A stretch of DNA of 64,000 nt from Terriglobia bacterium (lineage in GTDB: Bacteria; Acidobacteriota; Terriglobia; UBA7540). The stretch's first letter is position 1. The number at the start of each line of letters is the position of its first letter. The translations under genes were made by a program, and so were the position numbers. Shown one piece after another: positions 27,814-36,518 of the stretch. The stretch spans positions 326,726 through 390,725 of the forward strand of contig DASTAW010000048.1 of NCBI GenBank assembly GCA_035712365.1, in the 5' to 3' direction. The notes beneath the pieces are model-generated. The model searched no databases and was not told where the DNA came from. It worked only from the letters and a program-made list of their open reading frames with translations.

Positions 27814-28677
27814 TCACCGCTCTCCCCACTTGAGCTTCTGGCGAAGGACATCATAGTAGTTTCGATGGGGCGGCTGGATCAGCTCGACGAAGGAATCGGA
27901 CTTTCGGACCCGGATGATGTCCTCGCTGTGCGTGGCGATGCCCACCTGGCCGTCCACCGTGAGATAAGCTGCTTCGCGCTCGCTCTTCACCACGATCTCG
28001 ATGGTGGCGGAATCGCGGAGCACAAGCGGGCGATTGGTAAGGGTATGCGCGCAGATGGGAGTGATCATAAAGGCTTCCACGAAAGGTGATACAACAGGCC
28101 CGCCGGCCGCCAGCGAGTAGGCCGTCGAGCCCGTCGGCGTGGCAACGATCAGTCCATCGGATTTATAGTTCGAAATGAACTCGCCGTCGGCATAAACCTC
28201 AAAGTCCTGAATGCGCGCAATGGCTCCTTTGTTGAGGACCACGTCGTTCAGCGCCCGGAAACTGGAGAGGACTTCATCGGCGCGGACCAACTCACCCTCA
28301 ATCTGAACGCGCCGCTCAGATCGATAATTCCCGGACAGCACACCCTCCAGCGCCGGGTAAAGCTCATCGCGCGTGATCACAGTCAGAAAACCCAGGTCGC
28401 CCAGGTTGACGGCAAAAATGGGAACTTCGCGCCGGTAGAGAGCGCGGGCCGCTGCCAGCAGCGTTCCGTCGCCTCCCAGCACAACCAGCAGATCAACCTT
28501 CCCTGGAAGCTCATTCCGCGTGAGGCACTTTTCCGAACTCTCCAGGATAGCGCCTGTCTCCTTATCGATGGAAACTTCAATATCGCGCTCGCGAAGCCAC
28601 TCCACCAGTTGAGGAACGATCTCACGTATCTCCGCCTTCCTGGGTTTTGAAACAATTCCGATCTTCTTGATCGTCAT
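27814..28677 (-). CDS. nadK: NAD kinase
   Basis: Phosphorylates NAD to NADP. From ATG 28677 (MTIKKIGIVSKPRK) it has 287 residues. The catalytic GGDGT is in LVVLGGDGTLLAAARAL, followed by the NLGDLGFLT loop and the C-terminal TPTGSTAYSLAAGGPVV nucleotide-binding block. The frame extends 17 codons further up but without family support. It lies 66 bases after tlyA on the same strand; tlyA-nadK adjacency is widespread. Confidence 0.96.
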   Translation of the reverse strand: MTIKKIGIVSKPRKAEIREIVPQLVEWLRERDIEVSIDKETGAILESSEKCLTRNELPGKVDLLVVLGGDGTLLAAARALYRREVPIFAVNLGDLGFLTVITRDELYPALEGVLSGNYRSERRVQIEGELVRADEVLSSFRALNDVVLNKGAIARIQDFEVYADGEFISNYKSDGLIVATPTGSTAYSLAAGGPVVSPFVEAFMITPICAHTLTNRPLVLRDSATIEIVVKSEREAAYLTVDGQVGIATHSEDIIRVRKSDSFVELIQPPHRNYYDVLRQKLKWGER

Positions 28678-28743
28678 AAGAGCACTGGATTCATTGCGGA
28701 TTGATCGACGGCCGCTGCCGCGGGCCATCGTTGATAAACTATT

Positions 28744-29502
28744 CTAGACATTTTTCGGCCAAATAGCATGCAGGAAAAATTCCCGGTTTCCGGCAGCGCC
28801 CGGCAAGACGCTTTCAACGCGGCCCATTTCCTTGAATCCCAAATCAGCGGTTTTCTGCGCGACCTTTAGAACGGCTTCCTCGTGCAGCTCGGGATCGCGC
28901 ACCACGCCGCCCTTGCCCACCTGGTCCGGGCCCACTTCAAATTGCGGTTTGACCAACACCAGCAGCTCGGCACCCTGCTCAAGCAGGGGAGCAAGGACAG
29001 GAAGAATCAGCGTAGAGGAAATGAATGAAACATCCATGGTAACCAGCGCCACGAGCGCGCCGATCTGGTCGAAGTCCAGATAACGGGCGTTGGTTTTCTC
29101 CATCACCGTTACACGCAGATCGTGCCGCAATTTCCAGTCTAGCTGATGGGTCCCTGCGTCCACAGCGAAGACCCTGGCAGCCCCACGCTGAAGCAGGCAG
29201 TCAGTAAAGCCGCCGGTGGACGCGCCAATGTCCAGACAGGTCTTGCCCGTAGGATTGATGCCGAAGTGGTCGAGAGCAGCTTCAAGCTTCACTCCCGCCC
29301 GGCTGACGTAACGGAGCGTTTCACCCAGCAGGCGCAGCCCGGCTTCCAGGCTGACCATTGTTCCGCATTTCTCAATCTTCTGTTCATCCACCATCACCTG
29401 GCCGGCAAGGACCATCGCCTGGGCCTTCTGGCGGGACTCGGCAAGCCCACGCTCCACCAGAAGCCGGTCAAGCCGGATTTTTCGTGGCGAATGATGATTC
29501 AT
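28744..29502 (-). CDS. tlyA: TlyA-family rRNA 2'-O-methyltransferase
   Basis: S4-domain plus FtsJ-like methyltransferase, 252 residues, expected to methylate 2'-OH of cytidines in 16S/23S rRNA. The S4 part is RLDRLLVERGLAESRQKAQA near the N-terminus. The SAM-binding motif is CLDIGASTGGFTDCLLQRGA and the catalytic K-D-K-E set lies around VSRAGVKLE, DVSFISS, LVKPQFE. ATG at 29502 lacks a Shine-Dalgarno sequence. Members of this family are often misannotated as haemolysins. Confidence 0.93.
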   Translation of the reverse strand: MNHHSPRKIRLDRLLVERGLAESRQKAQAMVLAGQVMVDEQKIEKCGTMVSLEAGLRLLGETLRYVSRAGVKLEAALDHFGINPTGKTCLDIGASTGGFTDCLLQRGAARVFAVDAGTHQLDWKLRHDLRVTVMEKTNARYLDFDQIGALVALVTMDVSFISSTLILPVLAPLLEQGAELLVLVKPQFEVGPDQVGKGGVVRDPELHEEAVLKVAQKTADLGFKEMGRVESVLPGAAGNREFFLHAIWPKNV

Positions 29503-29743
29503 TGTTCAAAAGCTTAACGTCTGTTGCCTCGGAATGAAAGGCCGAGGGCGATTCCGGTAAATTGGGGAAGTAAAAACTCTCGCGAGATGATCCTATGCAC
29601 TTTCCGGGTACCTTGCAGGAAAGTTTTGCGGTAAGATCGCTAGCGCAAAATATCGATCAGGACTTTTGGGCTTTTCGTCCCCGACGGGGACGTAACGGGC
29701 ACGTCAATTTATCAACCGGCGGGGAAAGAGAGGGAGGAAGTCT

Positions 29744-31162
29744 ATGCGTGAAGCTTGGATGACGAGACGCGATTATCTGAAGCTCATGGGAGCCGGAAGT
29801 GCAGCGGTGGCCGCGGGGGCAGCGGCTGCGTGTAATTCAGGAGTGAGGCCTGCGTCCGAAAACGGACAGGCCGAAGGCGCAGGCGAGCCTGCCTCGGTAG
29901 TCGCAGATCGAGAGCGCCGCATGAAGTGGTGGCACGAGGCCAGGTTCGGCATGTTTATTCACTGGGGTCTTTACAGCGTGATCGGCCAGCACGAATGGGC
30001 CATGGAAAAGGAAGGCATTCCGATCCCTCAGTATCAGTTGCTGGCACAACACTTCACCCCCAGGCCCAACGCCGCTCGCGACTGGGCGAAGCTGGCCCGC
30101 CGGGCCGGGCAGAAATACATGGTGATGACCACCAAGCATCACGAAGGGTTCTGTCTGTTCGATACCAAGCTTACTGACTACTGTGCTCCCAAACAGGCAT
30201 GCGGGCGTGACCTGGTGAAGGAATACGTCGAGGCCGCCCGCGCCGAGGGATTGCGCGTGGGCTTCTATTATTCGCTGATGGACTGGCACCATCCAGACGG
30301 CGCTCGCTGCGCAAACAATGAGGCCGCGCGCCAGCGCTTTGTGACTTACACTCACGGCCTCATTCGCGAACTGATGACGAACTACGGCAAGATTGACATT
30401 CTCTGGTACGACGTTGACTGGCCGCTGACGCCTGCTCAATGGGAATCCAAAAAGATGAATGACATGGTGTTCAAGCTGCAACCGGACATCATCGTAAACA
30501 ATCGCAATGGACTCCACGGAGATTTTTCCACCCCCGAGCAGCACATCCAGGCGTCAGAAAAAGGCCGGGCCTGGGAAACCTGCATGACCATGAACGACAG
30601 TTGGGGCTACCAGAAGGCTGACGATGATTTCAAATCCGCCAGGACCATCGTGCGCAACCTCGTCACCTGCGCCAATGGCGGAGGGAATTACCTGCTGAAC
30701 ATCGGCCCCAAGCCGGACGGCTCAGTGCCAGAGGAAGAAATCTCCACGCTCGAGGCAGTGGGCAAATGGATGGATAAGAACGGCCCCACCATCTATCAAG
30801 CTGAGCGCTGCGAAGCGCGCGCGACAACCAACGCGAATTTTACGCGAAAGGGAAACACACTGTACATCCACGTCCATTTCTGGCCGGGTGATACGCCGGC
30901 GGGGAACTGGCTCTCGTTCTTTCAGCCGCAGTCGGCGGTGGCCGTTGGAGGATTGCGGGCCAAGGTAAAATCGGCCCGGCTGTTCGCCTCAGGCAAAAAG
31001 GTAAACTTCCGGCAGGATGATATTTCGGTCCAGTTCACGGGGCTGCCGGTTAAAGCTCCTGACGACCCCGTAACCGTGATTGAGGCGGAGTGCGAGTCGG
31101 AACCGACAGTGGATGGCCTCTACGTACGTGAAAATCGAAAGCGCTACAACGTCGGAGTCTGA
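29744..31162 (+). CDS. Alpha-L-fucosidase (GH29), Tat-exported
   Basis: Retaining glycosidase of 472 residues that removes alpha-L-fucose from glycans outside the cytoplasm. A twin-arginine signal (TRRDYLKLMG) leads to a lipobox-like AAAAC with Cys30, so it may be a lipoprotein. The GH29 core has KWWHEARFGMFIHWGLYSV, TTKHHEGFCLFD and the nucleophile Asp223 in ILWYDVDWP. The C-terminal part is a beta-sandwich. GGAGG seven bases upstream supports the ATG at 29744. Neighbouring dehydrogenase, phosphoketolase and MFS genes suggest sugar use, but they are not an operon with it. Confidence 0.93.
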   Translation: MREAWMTRRDYLKLMGAGSAAVAAGAAAACNSGVRPASENGQAEGAGEPASVVADRERRMKWWHEARFGMFIHWGLYSVIGQHEWAMEKEGIPIPQYQLLAQHFTPRPNAARDWAKLARRAGQKYMVMTTKHHEGFCLFDTKLTDYCAPKQACGRDLVKEYVEAARAEGLRVGFYYSLMDWHHPDGARCANNEAARQRFVTYTHGLIRELMTNYGKIDILWYDVDWPLTPAQWESKKMNDMVFKLQPDIIVNNRNGLHGDFSTPEQHIQASEKGRAWETCMTMNDSWGYQKADDDFKSARTIVRNLVTCANGGGNYLLNIGPKPDGSVPEEEISTLEAVGKWMDKNGPTIYQAERCEARATTNANFTRKGNTLYIHVHFWPGDTPAGNWLSFFQPQSAVAVGGLRAKVKSARLFASGKKVNFRQDDISVQFTGLPVKAPDDPVTVIEAECESEPTVDGLYVRENRKRYNVGV

Positions 31163-31264
31163 CCCGTTGTAACTTCACCGTTAGGCCAGGATTCGATGAA
31201 GCGAGCTTGGCCGCCAGGAGCGCAGTTCCTGGACCAGGCTCTTCCGGACAGGTCTGAACGTCGA

Positions 31265-32281
31265 TCACAGGTTGAACAGAATTTTGAGGCTGCTGTCGGG
31301 GTCGTGCATCTTGCGGAGGCCTTCTTCAATCTCTCTGAGAGGCAGGCGGTCCGTAACCACGCTCTTGACGTCGATGGCGCAGCGTTCGAGCAGCGAGATG
31401 GCCACCAGAAAATCCTTCGGGGTGTAAACACGCGCGCCGGAGGTGCGAATCTCCTTGAAAACCAGGCTGAGCACATCCAATTCCGGCGGCAGCTTGGGAA
31501 GTCCGACGAAGGTGATGTGGCCGCGCACCTTGCAGGACTGAATGGCGTCGTGGTAAGCAGCTTTTGCGCCCGTCGCTTCGAACACATGGTCGGCAAAGCT
31601 TTCGCCGGTCAGCCGCCGAACCGCCTCAAGGGGCTTTGTCTCTAGCGGATTGACGACGGCAAATCCCATTCGTTCCGCCAGGTTCCGCCGGAACGGTTTC
31701 GCCTCTGACACCAGCACCCTCCGCGCGCCGACAGCCCTTAGCACCTGGGCAATCAGGTTTCCAATGGGGCCTGCGCCTGTAACGAGTGCGGTGTCACCCG
31801 CGGTGAACCCGGAGGTCCGCACCACGTGGACCGCCACGGAAAGCGGCTCGACCAACGCTGCCTGTTCATCGTCAACGCCAGGTGGCACAGGGATCAACTG
31901 CTCTGGGGCCGCTTTCACGTATTCCGCAAATCCGCCGTCGGTGTCGATCCCGATCAGGCCAAGCTTCTCGCAGACGTGGGCATTGCCTTCGCGGCAGGGA
32001 GCGCAGCGGCCGCAGGAAATCAGGGGAAACACTGCCACACGGTCCCCTTCTTTGACTTTGGAATCGTCAGCGGCGCGTGTCTCGGCTACCGTGCCAAAAA
32101 TTTCGTGGCCCAGCACCCGCGGAGGCGCCACCCTCGGGTGCTTACCGGCGTGGATCATCATGTCCGTACCGCAAATGCCTGCATAGCGCACCTTTACGAG
32201 CACTTCACCAGCGCCCGGTTCAGGTTTTGGCCATTCCTGCAACTTCAGTTTTTCGACTCCGCTGTAAACACCTGCTTGCAT
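31265..32281 (-). CDS. Zinc-dependent medium-chain alcohol/polyol dehydrogenase
   Basis: 338-residue MDR enzyme oxidising a sugar, polyol or threonine-like alcohol with NAD. Catalytic zinc ligands are Cys in GICGTD and the HE pair in LGHEIFG; the structural zinc site is CGRCAPCREGNAHVC; the cofactor motif is GAGPIGNL. AAGGA precedes the ATG by eight bases. It resembles sorbitol, galactitol and L-threonine dehydrogenases equally well. It converges on the fucosidase gene, so a fucose-related alcohol is possible but unproven. Confidence 0.88.
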   Translation of the reverse strand: MQAGVYSGVEKLKLQEWPKPEPGAGEVLVKVRYAGICGTDMMIHAGKHPRVAPPRVLGHEIFGTVAETRAADDSKVKEGDRVAVFPLISCGRCAPCREGNAHVCEKLGLIGIDTDGGFAEYVKAAPEQLIPVPPGVDDEQAALVEPLSVAVHVVRTSGFTAGDTALVTGAGPIGNLIAQVLRAVGARRVLVSEAKPFRRNLAERMGFAVVNPLETKPLEAVRRLTGESFADHVFEATGAKAAYHDAIQSCKVRGHITFVGLPKLPPELDVLSLVFKEIRTSGARVYTPKDFLVAISLLERCAIDVKSVVTDRLPLREIEEGLRKMHDPDSSLKILFNL

Positions 32282-32552
32282 CAGAACTGTCCTTCCATCA
32301 AGAACCCGCCGTCGGACTCAATACCTCGGAGCGGCCGGAGCCCGCCTCTCGTCTATCCGCAACAAAACGGTCATGAAATATGTTATTTCCAGTCGCGCGC
32401 AAACACAACTCGATTAAGGCGCGCACTGCGGCCCGGGTGACTGACGAAAAAGGTGTGCCCCGCTAAAAATTCAGCCGGACGCTCCAGTGTAATAGAATCT
32501 TTTATAGAGCGTTTTCCTGGCGGGGCGCTTCAAATGCTATGAGGAGGAAATT

Positions 32553-34958
32553 ATGGCCACACAGACAAAGCATGAAAGCAGCTCGCCGCGGACGGTTTCA
32601 ACCGAGCCACTCTCCTCCGAAGAGCTCCGCAAGATGAACGCCTATTGGCGTGCTGCCAATTACCTTTCGGTCGGGCAAATCTATCTTTACGATAATCCCT
32701 TGCTGCGCGAGCCGCTCAAGCCGGAACACGTGAAGCCGCGCCTGCTGGGGCACTGGGGCACCACGCCCGGATTGAATTTTATTTACGTCCACTTCAATCG
32801 AATCATCAAGAAGTTCGGCCTGAACGTCATCTACATCACCGGGCCCGGGCATGGCGGACCGGGGCTGGTGGCAAACACCTATCTGGAAGGGACCTACAGC
32901 GAAATCTATACCAACATCCCGCAGAACGCCCAGGGTATGAAGCGGCTTTTTAAGCAGTTTTCGTTTCCAGGAGGCATTCCCAGCCACGTGGCTCCTGAAA
33001 CGCCGGGTTCGATCCACGAAGGCGGTGAACTCGGCTATTCAATAGCCCATGCCTATGGCGCCGCATTCGACAACCCGGATTTACTGGTTTGCTGCGTGGT
33101 CGGCGACGGCGAGGCGGAGACAGGGCCGCTGGCCGCAAGCTGGCATTCCAACAAGTTTCTGAACCCGGCGCGGGACGGCGCCGTCCTCCCCATACTTCAT
33201 TTGAACGGCTACAAGATCAACAATCCTACCGTCCTTGGCCGCATGAGCGATGAGGAATTGGTGGCCCTGTTCAGGGGGTACGGTCACAAGCCCTACTTTG
33301 TTGAGGGTGACCAGCCTGAAGCCATGCACCAGCAAATGGCCGGAACCTTGGACGCAATCGTGAACGAGATCCAGCAAATCCAGCAAACCGCGCGAGGCGA
33401 GGCAGGAAAGCTCCTGCCATTCTGGCCGATGATCATCCTGCGATCGCCCAAAGGCTGGACGGGTCCCAAGGTTGTGGATGGGCAACAGGTGGAGGGCACT
33501 TGGCGGGCGCACCAGGTCCCACTGGCCGAGATAGCCACTAATCCCGAGCACCTGGCAATGCTCGAACAATGGATGAAAAACTACAAGCCTGACGAACTTT
33601 TCGACGAGGATGGACGGTTCATCCCCGAGCTGGCAGAGCTGGCGCCAAAGGGCGACCGGCGAATGGGCGCCAACCCACACGCCAATGGCGGTTTGCTGCT
33701 CAAGGACCTTGCGATACCGGATTTCCGCGACTACGCAATTCCCGTACCCTCGCCTGGAAAGTCGGTGGCGGAAGCCACCCGGGAGATGGGCAAGTTCCTT
33801 CGCGACGTAATGAGGCTCAACGAGGAATCAAGGAATTTCCGCGTGATGGGCCCCGACGAAACAAATTCCAATCGACTGACCGCGCTGTTCGAGGCGACGG
33901 GCAAGACCTTCATGCAGGAGATATTGCCCACCGACGATCATCTCTCACCGAGGGGGCGCGTGATGGAAGTCCTGAGCGAACACATGTGCCAGGGGTGGCT
34001 GGAGGGCTATTTGCTCACCGGCCGTCACGGGTTCTTCTCCTGCTACGAAGCCTTTATCCACATTGTGGATTCCATGTTCAACCAGCACGCAAAGTGGCTG
34101 AAGGTGACGCGGATACTCCCCTGGCGGCGGCGCATCGCCTCGCTCAACTATCTGCTGACCTCGCACGTGTGGCGGCAGGACCACAACGGTTTCTCTCACC
34201 AGGACCCGGGTTTCATCGACCATGTGGTCAACAAGAAAGCGGACATCGTCCGGGTCTACCTGCCGCCCGATGCCAACTCCCTGCTTTCCGTAACCGACCA
34301 CTGCCTGCGCAGCCGCCATTACGTGAATGTAATTGTGGTCGGCAAGCAGCCCGCATTGCAGTGGCTCGACATGGATGCAGCCGTGAAGCACTGCACGGCG
34401 GGCATCGGCATCTGGAGCTGGGCCAGCAATGACCAGGGCGATGAGCCCGATGTCGTGATGGCGTGCTGCGGCGACGTGCCGACCCTGGAGACGCTCGCGG
34501 CAGTGGACATTCTGCGGCACGCCTTTGAAGACATCAAGATTCGGCTGATCAACGTCGTGGATCTGATGACGCTTCAGCCCTCGAGCGAGCATCCCCACGG
34601 CCTGAGCGATCGCGACTTCGACATTCTCTTCACCACCGACAAGCCCATCATCTTTAATTTCCACGGCTACCCCTCGCTGATTCACCGCCTGACCTACCGC
34701 CGTACCAATCACAGCAACCTTCATGTGCGCGGCTACAAGGAGGAAGGCACCACAACCACGCACTTTGACATGGCGGTGCTGAATGACATCGATCGCTTCC
34801 ACCTGGCGGGCGATGTAGTGGACCGCGTGCCCCGCCTGGCCCGAATCGGGGCCCATTTCAAGCAGGCGTTGCGGGATAAGCTGATCGAACACAAGAACTA
34901 CATCGGGATTTACGGCCAGGATATGCCTGAGATCAGAAACTGGAAGTGGCCTTATTGA
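32553..34958 (+). CDS. xfp: Phosphoketolase (xylulose-5-phosphate/fructose-6-phosphate)
   Basis: TPP enzyme of 801 residues splitting xylulose-5-P or fructose-6-P with phosphate into acetyl phosphate and a shorter sugar phosphate. Family blocks are [11 protein letters not shown], the signature [20 protein letters not shown], the TPP motif [11 protein letters not shown] and the C-terminal [19 protein letters not shown] is seven bases before the ATG. No acetate kinase or phosphotransacetylase lies beside it. A single transcript is likely. Confidence 0.96.
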   Translation: MATQTKHESSSPRTVSTEPLSSEELRKMNAYWRAANYLSVGQIYLYDNPLLREPLKPEHVKPRLLGHWGTTPGLNFIYVHFNRIIKKFGLNVIYITGPGHGGPGLVANTYLEGTYSEIYTNIPQNAQGMKRLFKQFSFPGGIPSHVAPETPGSIHEGGELGYSIAHAYGAAFDNPDLLVCCVVGDGEAETGPLAASWHSNKFLNPARDGAVLPILHLNGYKINNPTVLGRMSDEELVALFRGYGHKPYFVEGDQPEAMHQQMAGTLDAIVNEIQQIQQTARGEAGKLLPFWPMIILRSPKGWTGPKVVDGQQVEGTWRAHQVPLAEIATNPEHLAMLEQWMKNYKPDELFDEDGRFIPELAELAPKGDRRMGANPHANGGLLLKDLAIPDFRDYAIPVPSPGKSVAEATREMGKFLRDVMRLNEESRNFRVMGPDETNSNRLTALFEATGKTFMQEILPTDDHLSPRGRVMEVLSEHMCQGWLEGYLLTGRHGFFSCYEAFIHIVDSMFNQHAKWLKVTRILPWRRRIASLNYLLTSHVWRQDHNGFSHQDPGFIDHVVNKKADIVRVYLPPDANSLLSVTDHCLRSRHYVNVIVVGKQPALQWLDMDAAVKHCTAGIGIWSWASNDQGDEPDVVMACCGDVPTLETLAAVDILRHAFEDIKIRLINVVDLMTLQPSSEHPHGLSDRDFDILFTTDKPIIFNFHGYPSLIHRLTYRRTNHSNLHVRGYKEEGTTTTHFDMAVLNDIDRFHLAGDVVDRVPRLARIGAHFKQALRDKLIEHKNYIGIYGQDMPEIRNWKWPY

Positions 34959-35036
34959 GCTTCCGCTGCCCTCGATCGAGATCATGGAGGAACCGCTCCC
35001 TTGGGGAGCAGCTCTCCTCCCAAGGCTTGTTGTAGC

Positions 35037-35054
35037 GCCGGGCTTCAGCCCGGC
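35037..35054. repeat. Palindromic REP-like element
   Basis: GCCGGGCT-TC-AGCCCGGC is a perfect 8-bp stem with a two-base loop, preceded by TGTAGC. It lies between the phosphoketolase and MFS genes and looks like an interspersed REP unit; no U tract follows. Confidence 0.6.
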
Positions 35055-35219
35055 ATTTCGGGAGCCGCAAAGGTTCGCAAAAAAATCGATAAGTTCCGCC
35101 CCTGTTGCTTTGCGCCTGGCGGCTTTACGGGAGGCCGCCGTTCTTGAGGCGCCGATAGCTCTCGCTTCTGCATCCATATTAGACTGGTGAATTACCCATG
35201 TCCGGGTATTCAAACTCAT

Positions 35220-36392
35220 ATGAGCGACCACCGCGGGCAACTGATCCTCTTCATCCTCTTTCGCATGTCGCGCAGCGTCGCGGCCGGAATGATTACGATT
35301 GCCTTTCCCTACCTGGTGCTGACCAACCGGCATTACAGTCCCCTGCAACTCGGGCTTCTTTATACTTCGGCCGCACTTGCGACAGCGGCGCTGGGCCTGC
35401 TCTTCGGATTTCTGACGGACATCTGGGGGAGAGTGAAAACACTTTTTCTGGTGGGCTTGCTGCTTCCGGTTAGCTCTACCATCGTGTTCCTTTCACACGG
35501 CCTGCTCCCTCTATTCGTCGCCACCACTCTGGGAGGCTATTCGGCTACGGGATCGCTGATGGAGGGCGGCGTTGGGGGGGCCGCCCAGCCCATCCAGACC
35601 GCCGTCATCACCGGCCTGACGACTTCCGATAACCGGACCCTCTGGTTTTCGATTCTGACTTTTCTGAGCGGCATGTTCGGGTCGCTCGGAGCCCTGCTGG
35701 CCAGGCATGGCCATGTCCGAAATGTGTTTCTCTACGCCACGCTGATCTCTGGCTCGGGGCTGGTGTTCATTGCCTTCATTAAGCCCGTCGAAGTGCGGGG
35801 CAACCTGAGGCGGCTTCACAGCAAGGTCGTGATTGGCAAGTTCACCATCACTGGTATTCTGAATGGATTCACACAGGGTCTGGTGGTCCCGTTCCTCATC
35901 CCTTTCTTCGTGATTGTTTATCGCGTTCCGAAATCGGAGATGGCAGTTTACGCGTTTGCCAGTGGGACGCTGGCGTCGTTCGCGCTCCTGGCAGCGCCGC
36001 GCCTCGAGCGGACGCTGGGCTTCGTCAAGAGTATTGCCGTCACGCGCGGCATGGGATCGGCATTGCTGCTGTTCCTGCCCTTCTGGCACGTTTATGTTTT
36101 CGCGATGGCCGTTTATCTGGTGACTCCTGCGCTGCGCGTGATGGCCCTGCCGGTGCAGCGCACCGCTTTCACCGAGATGGTCAAGTACGACGAACTGGGC
36201 CGCGCCCTGGGGATCAACCAGGTAGCGCGGCTGGGGGCTTCTTCGGGAGGAATCTCGCTCACTGGTTATCTTTTCAACGTTTCTGAGATTGCGGCCCCTT
36301 TTTGCCTCTACGCTGTGATCATGGCTGCGAACATCTATCTCTATTTCCGGTTCTTCCATAACGGCCAGCCAGCAGCTCCTGAAAGCCCGTGA
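35220..36392 (+). CDS. Major facilitator superfamily transporter
   Basis: Membrane permease of about 390 residues with 11-12 hydrophobic helices. The loop between helices 2 and 3 has the MFS signature GFLTDIWGRVKTL; a second-half equivalent is weaker. ATG at 35220 (MSDHRGQLILFILF) is preferred; GTG at 35187 adds 11 polar residues. The substrate cannot be read from sequence. Confidence 0.85.
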   Translation: MSDHRGQLILFILFRMSRSVAAGMITIAFPYLVLTNRHYSPLQLGLLYTSAALATAALGLLFGFLTDIWGRVKTLFLVGLLLPVSSTIVFLSHGLLPLFVATTLGGYSATGSLMEGGVGGAAQPIQTAVITGLTTSDNRTLWFSILTFLSGMFGSLGALLARHGHVRNVFLYATLISGSGLVFIAFIKPVEVRGNLRRLHSKVVIGKFTITGILNGFTQGLVVPFLIPFFVIVYRVPKSEMAVYAFASGTLASFALLAAPRLERTLGFVKSIAVTRGMGSALLLFLPFWHVYVFAMAVYLVTPALRVMALPVQRTAFTEMVKYDELGRALGINQVARLGASSGGISLTGYLFNVSEIAAPFCLYAVIMAANIYLYFRFFHNGQPAAPESP

Positions 36393-36518
36393 GTAGAAGC
36401 TGACGCCGCTTATTCGGAATCACCCGAATGGCGCCATCTGTCGCGCTCCCAACCTCCCAGGCGCCGCGTTACTCACGCTCCACAATCCAGCGCCGTGGGT
36501 CTCGCTCAATGTTAAGCT

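Noticed and set aside
29676..29692. CGTCCCC-GAC-GGGGACG hairpin as a terminator before the fucosidase gene
   Set aside because: No T tract follows on either strand; its position 50 bases before the gene suggests a regulatory or chance hairpin.
34984..35190. 68-codon frame after phosphoketolase
   Set aside because: Passes through a REP hairpin and has no good ribosome site.
33945..35348. 467-codon open frame antisense to phosphoketolase
   Set aside because: Shadow of a certain gene; no family features.
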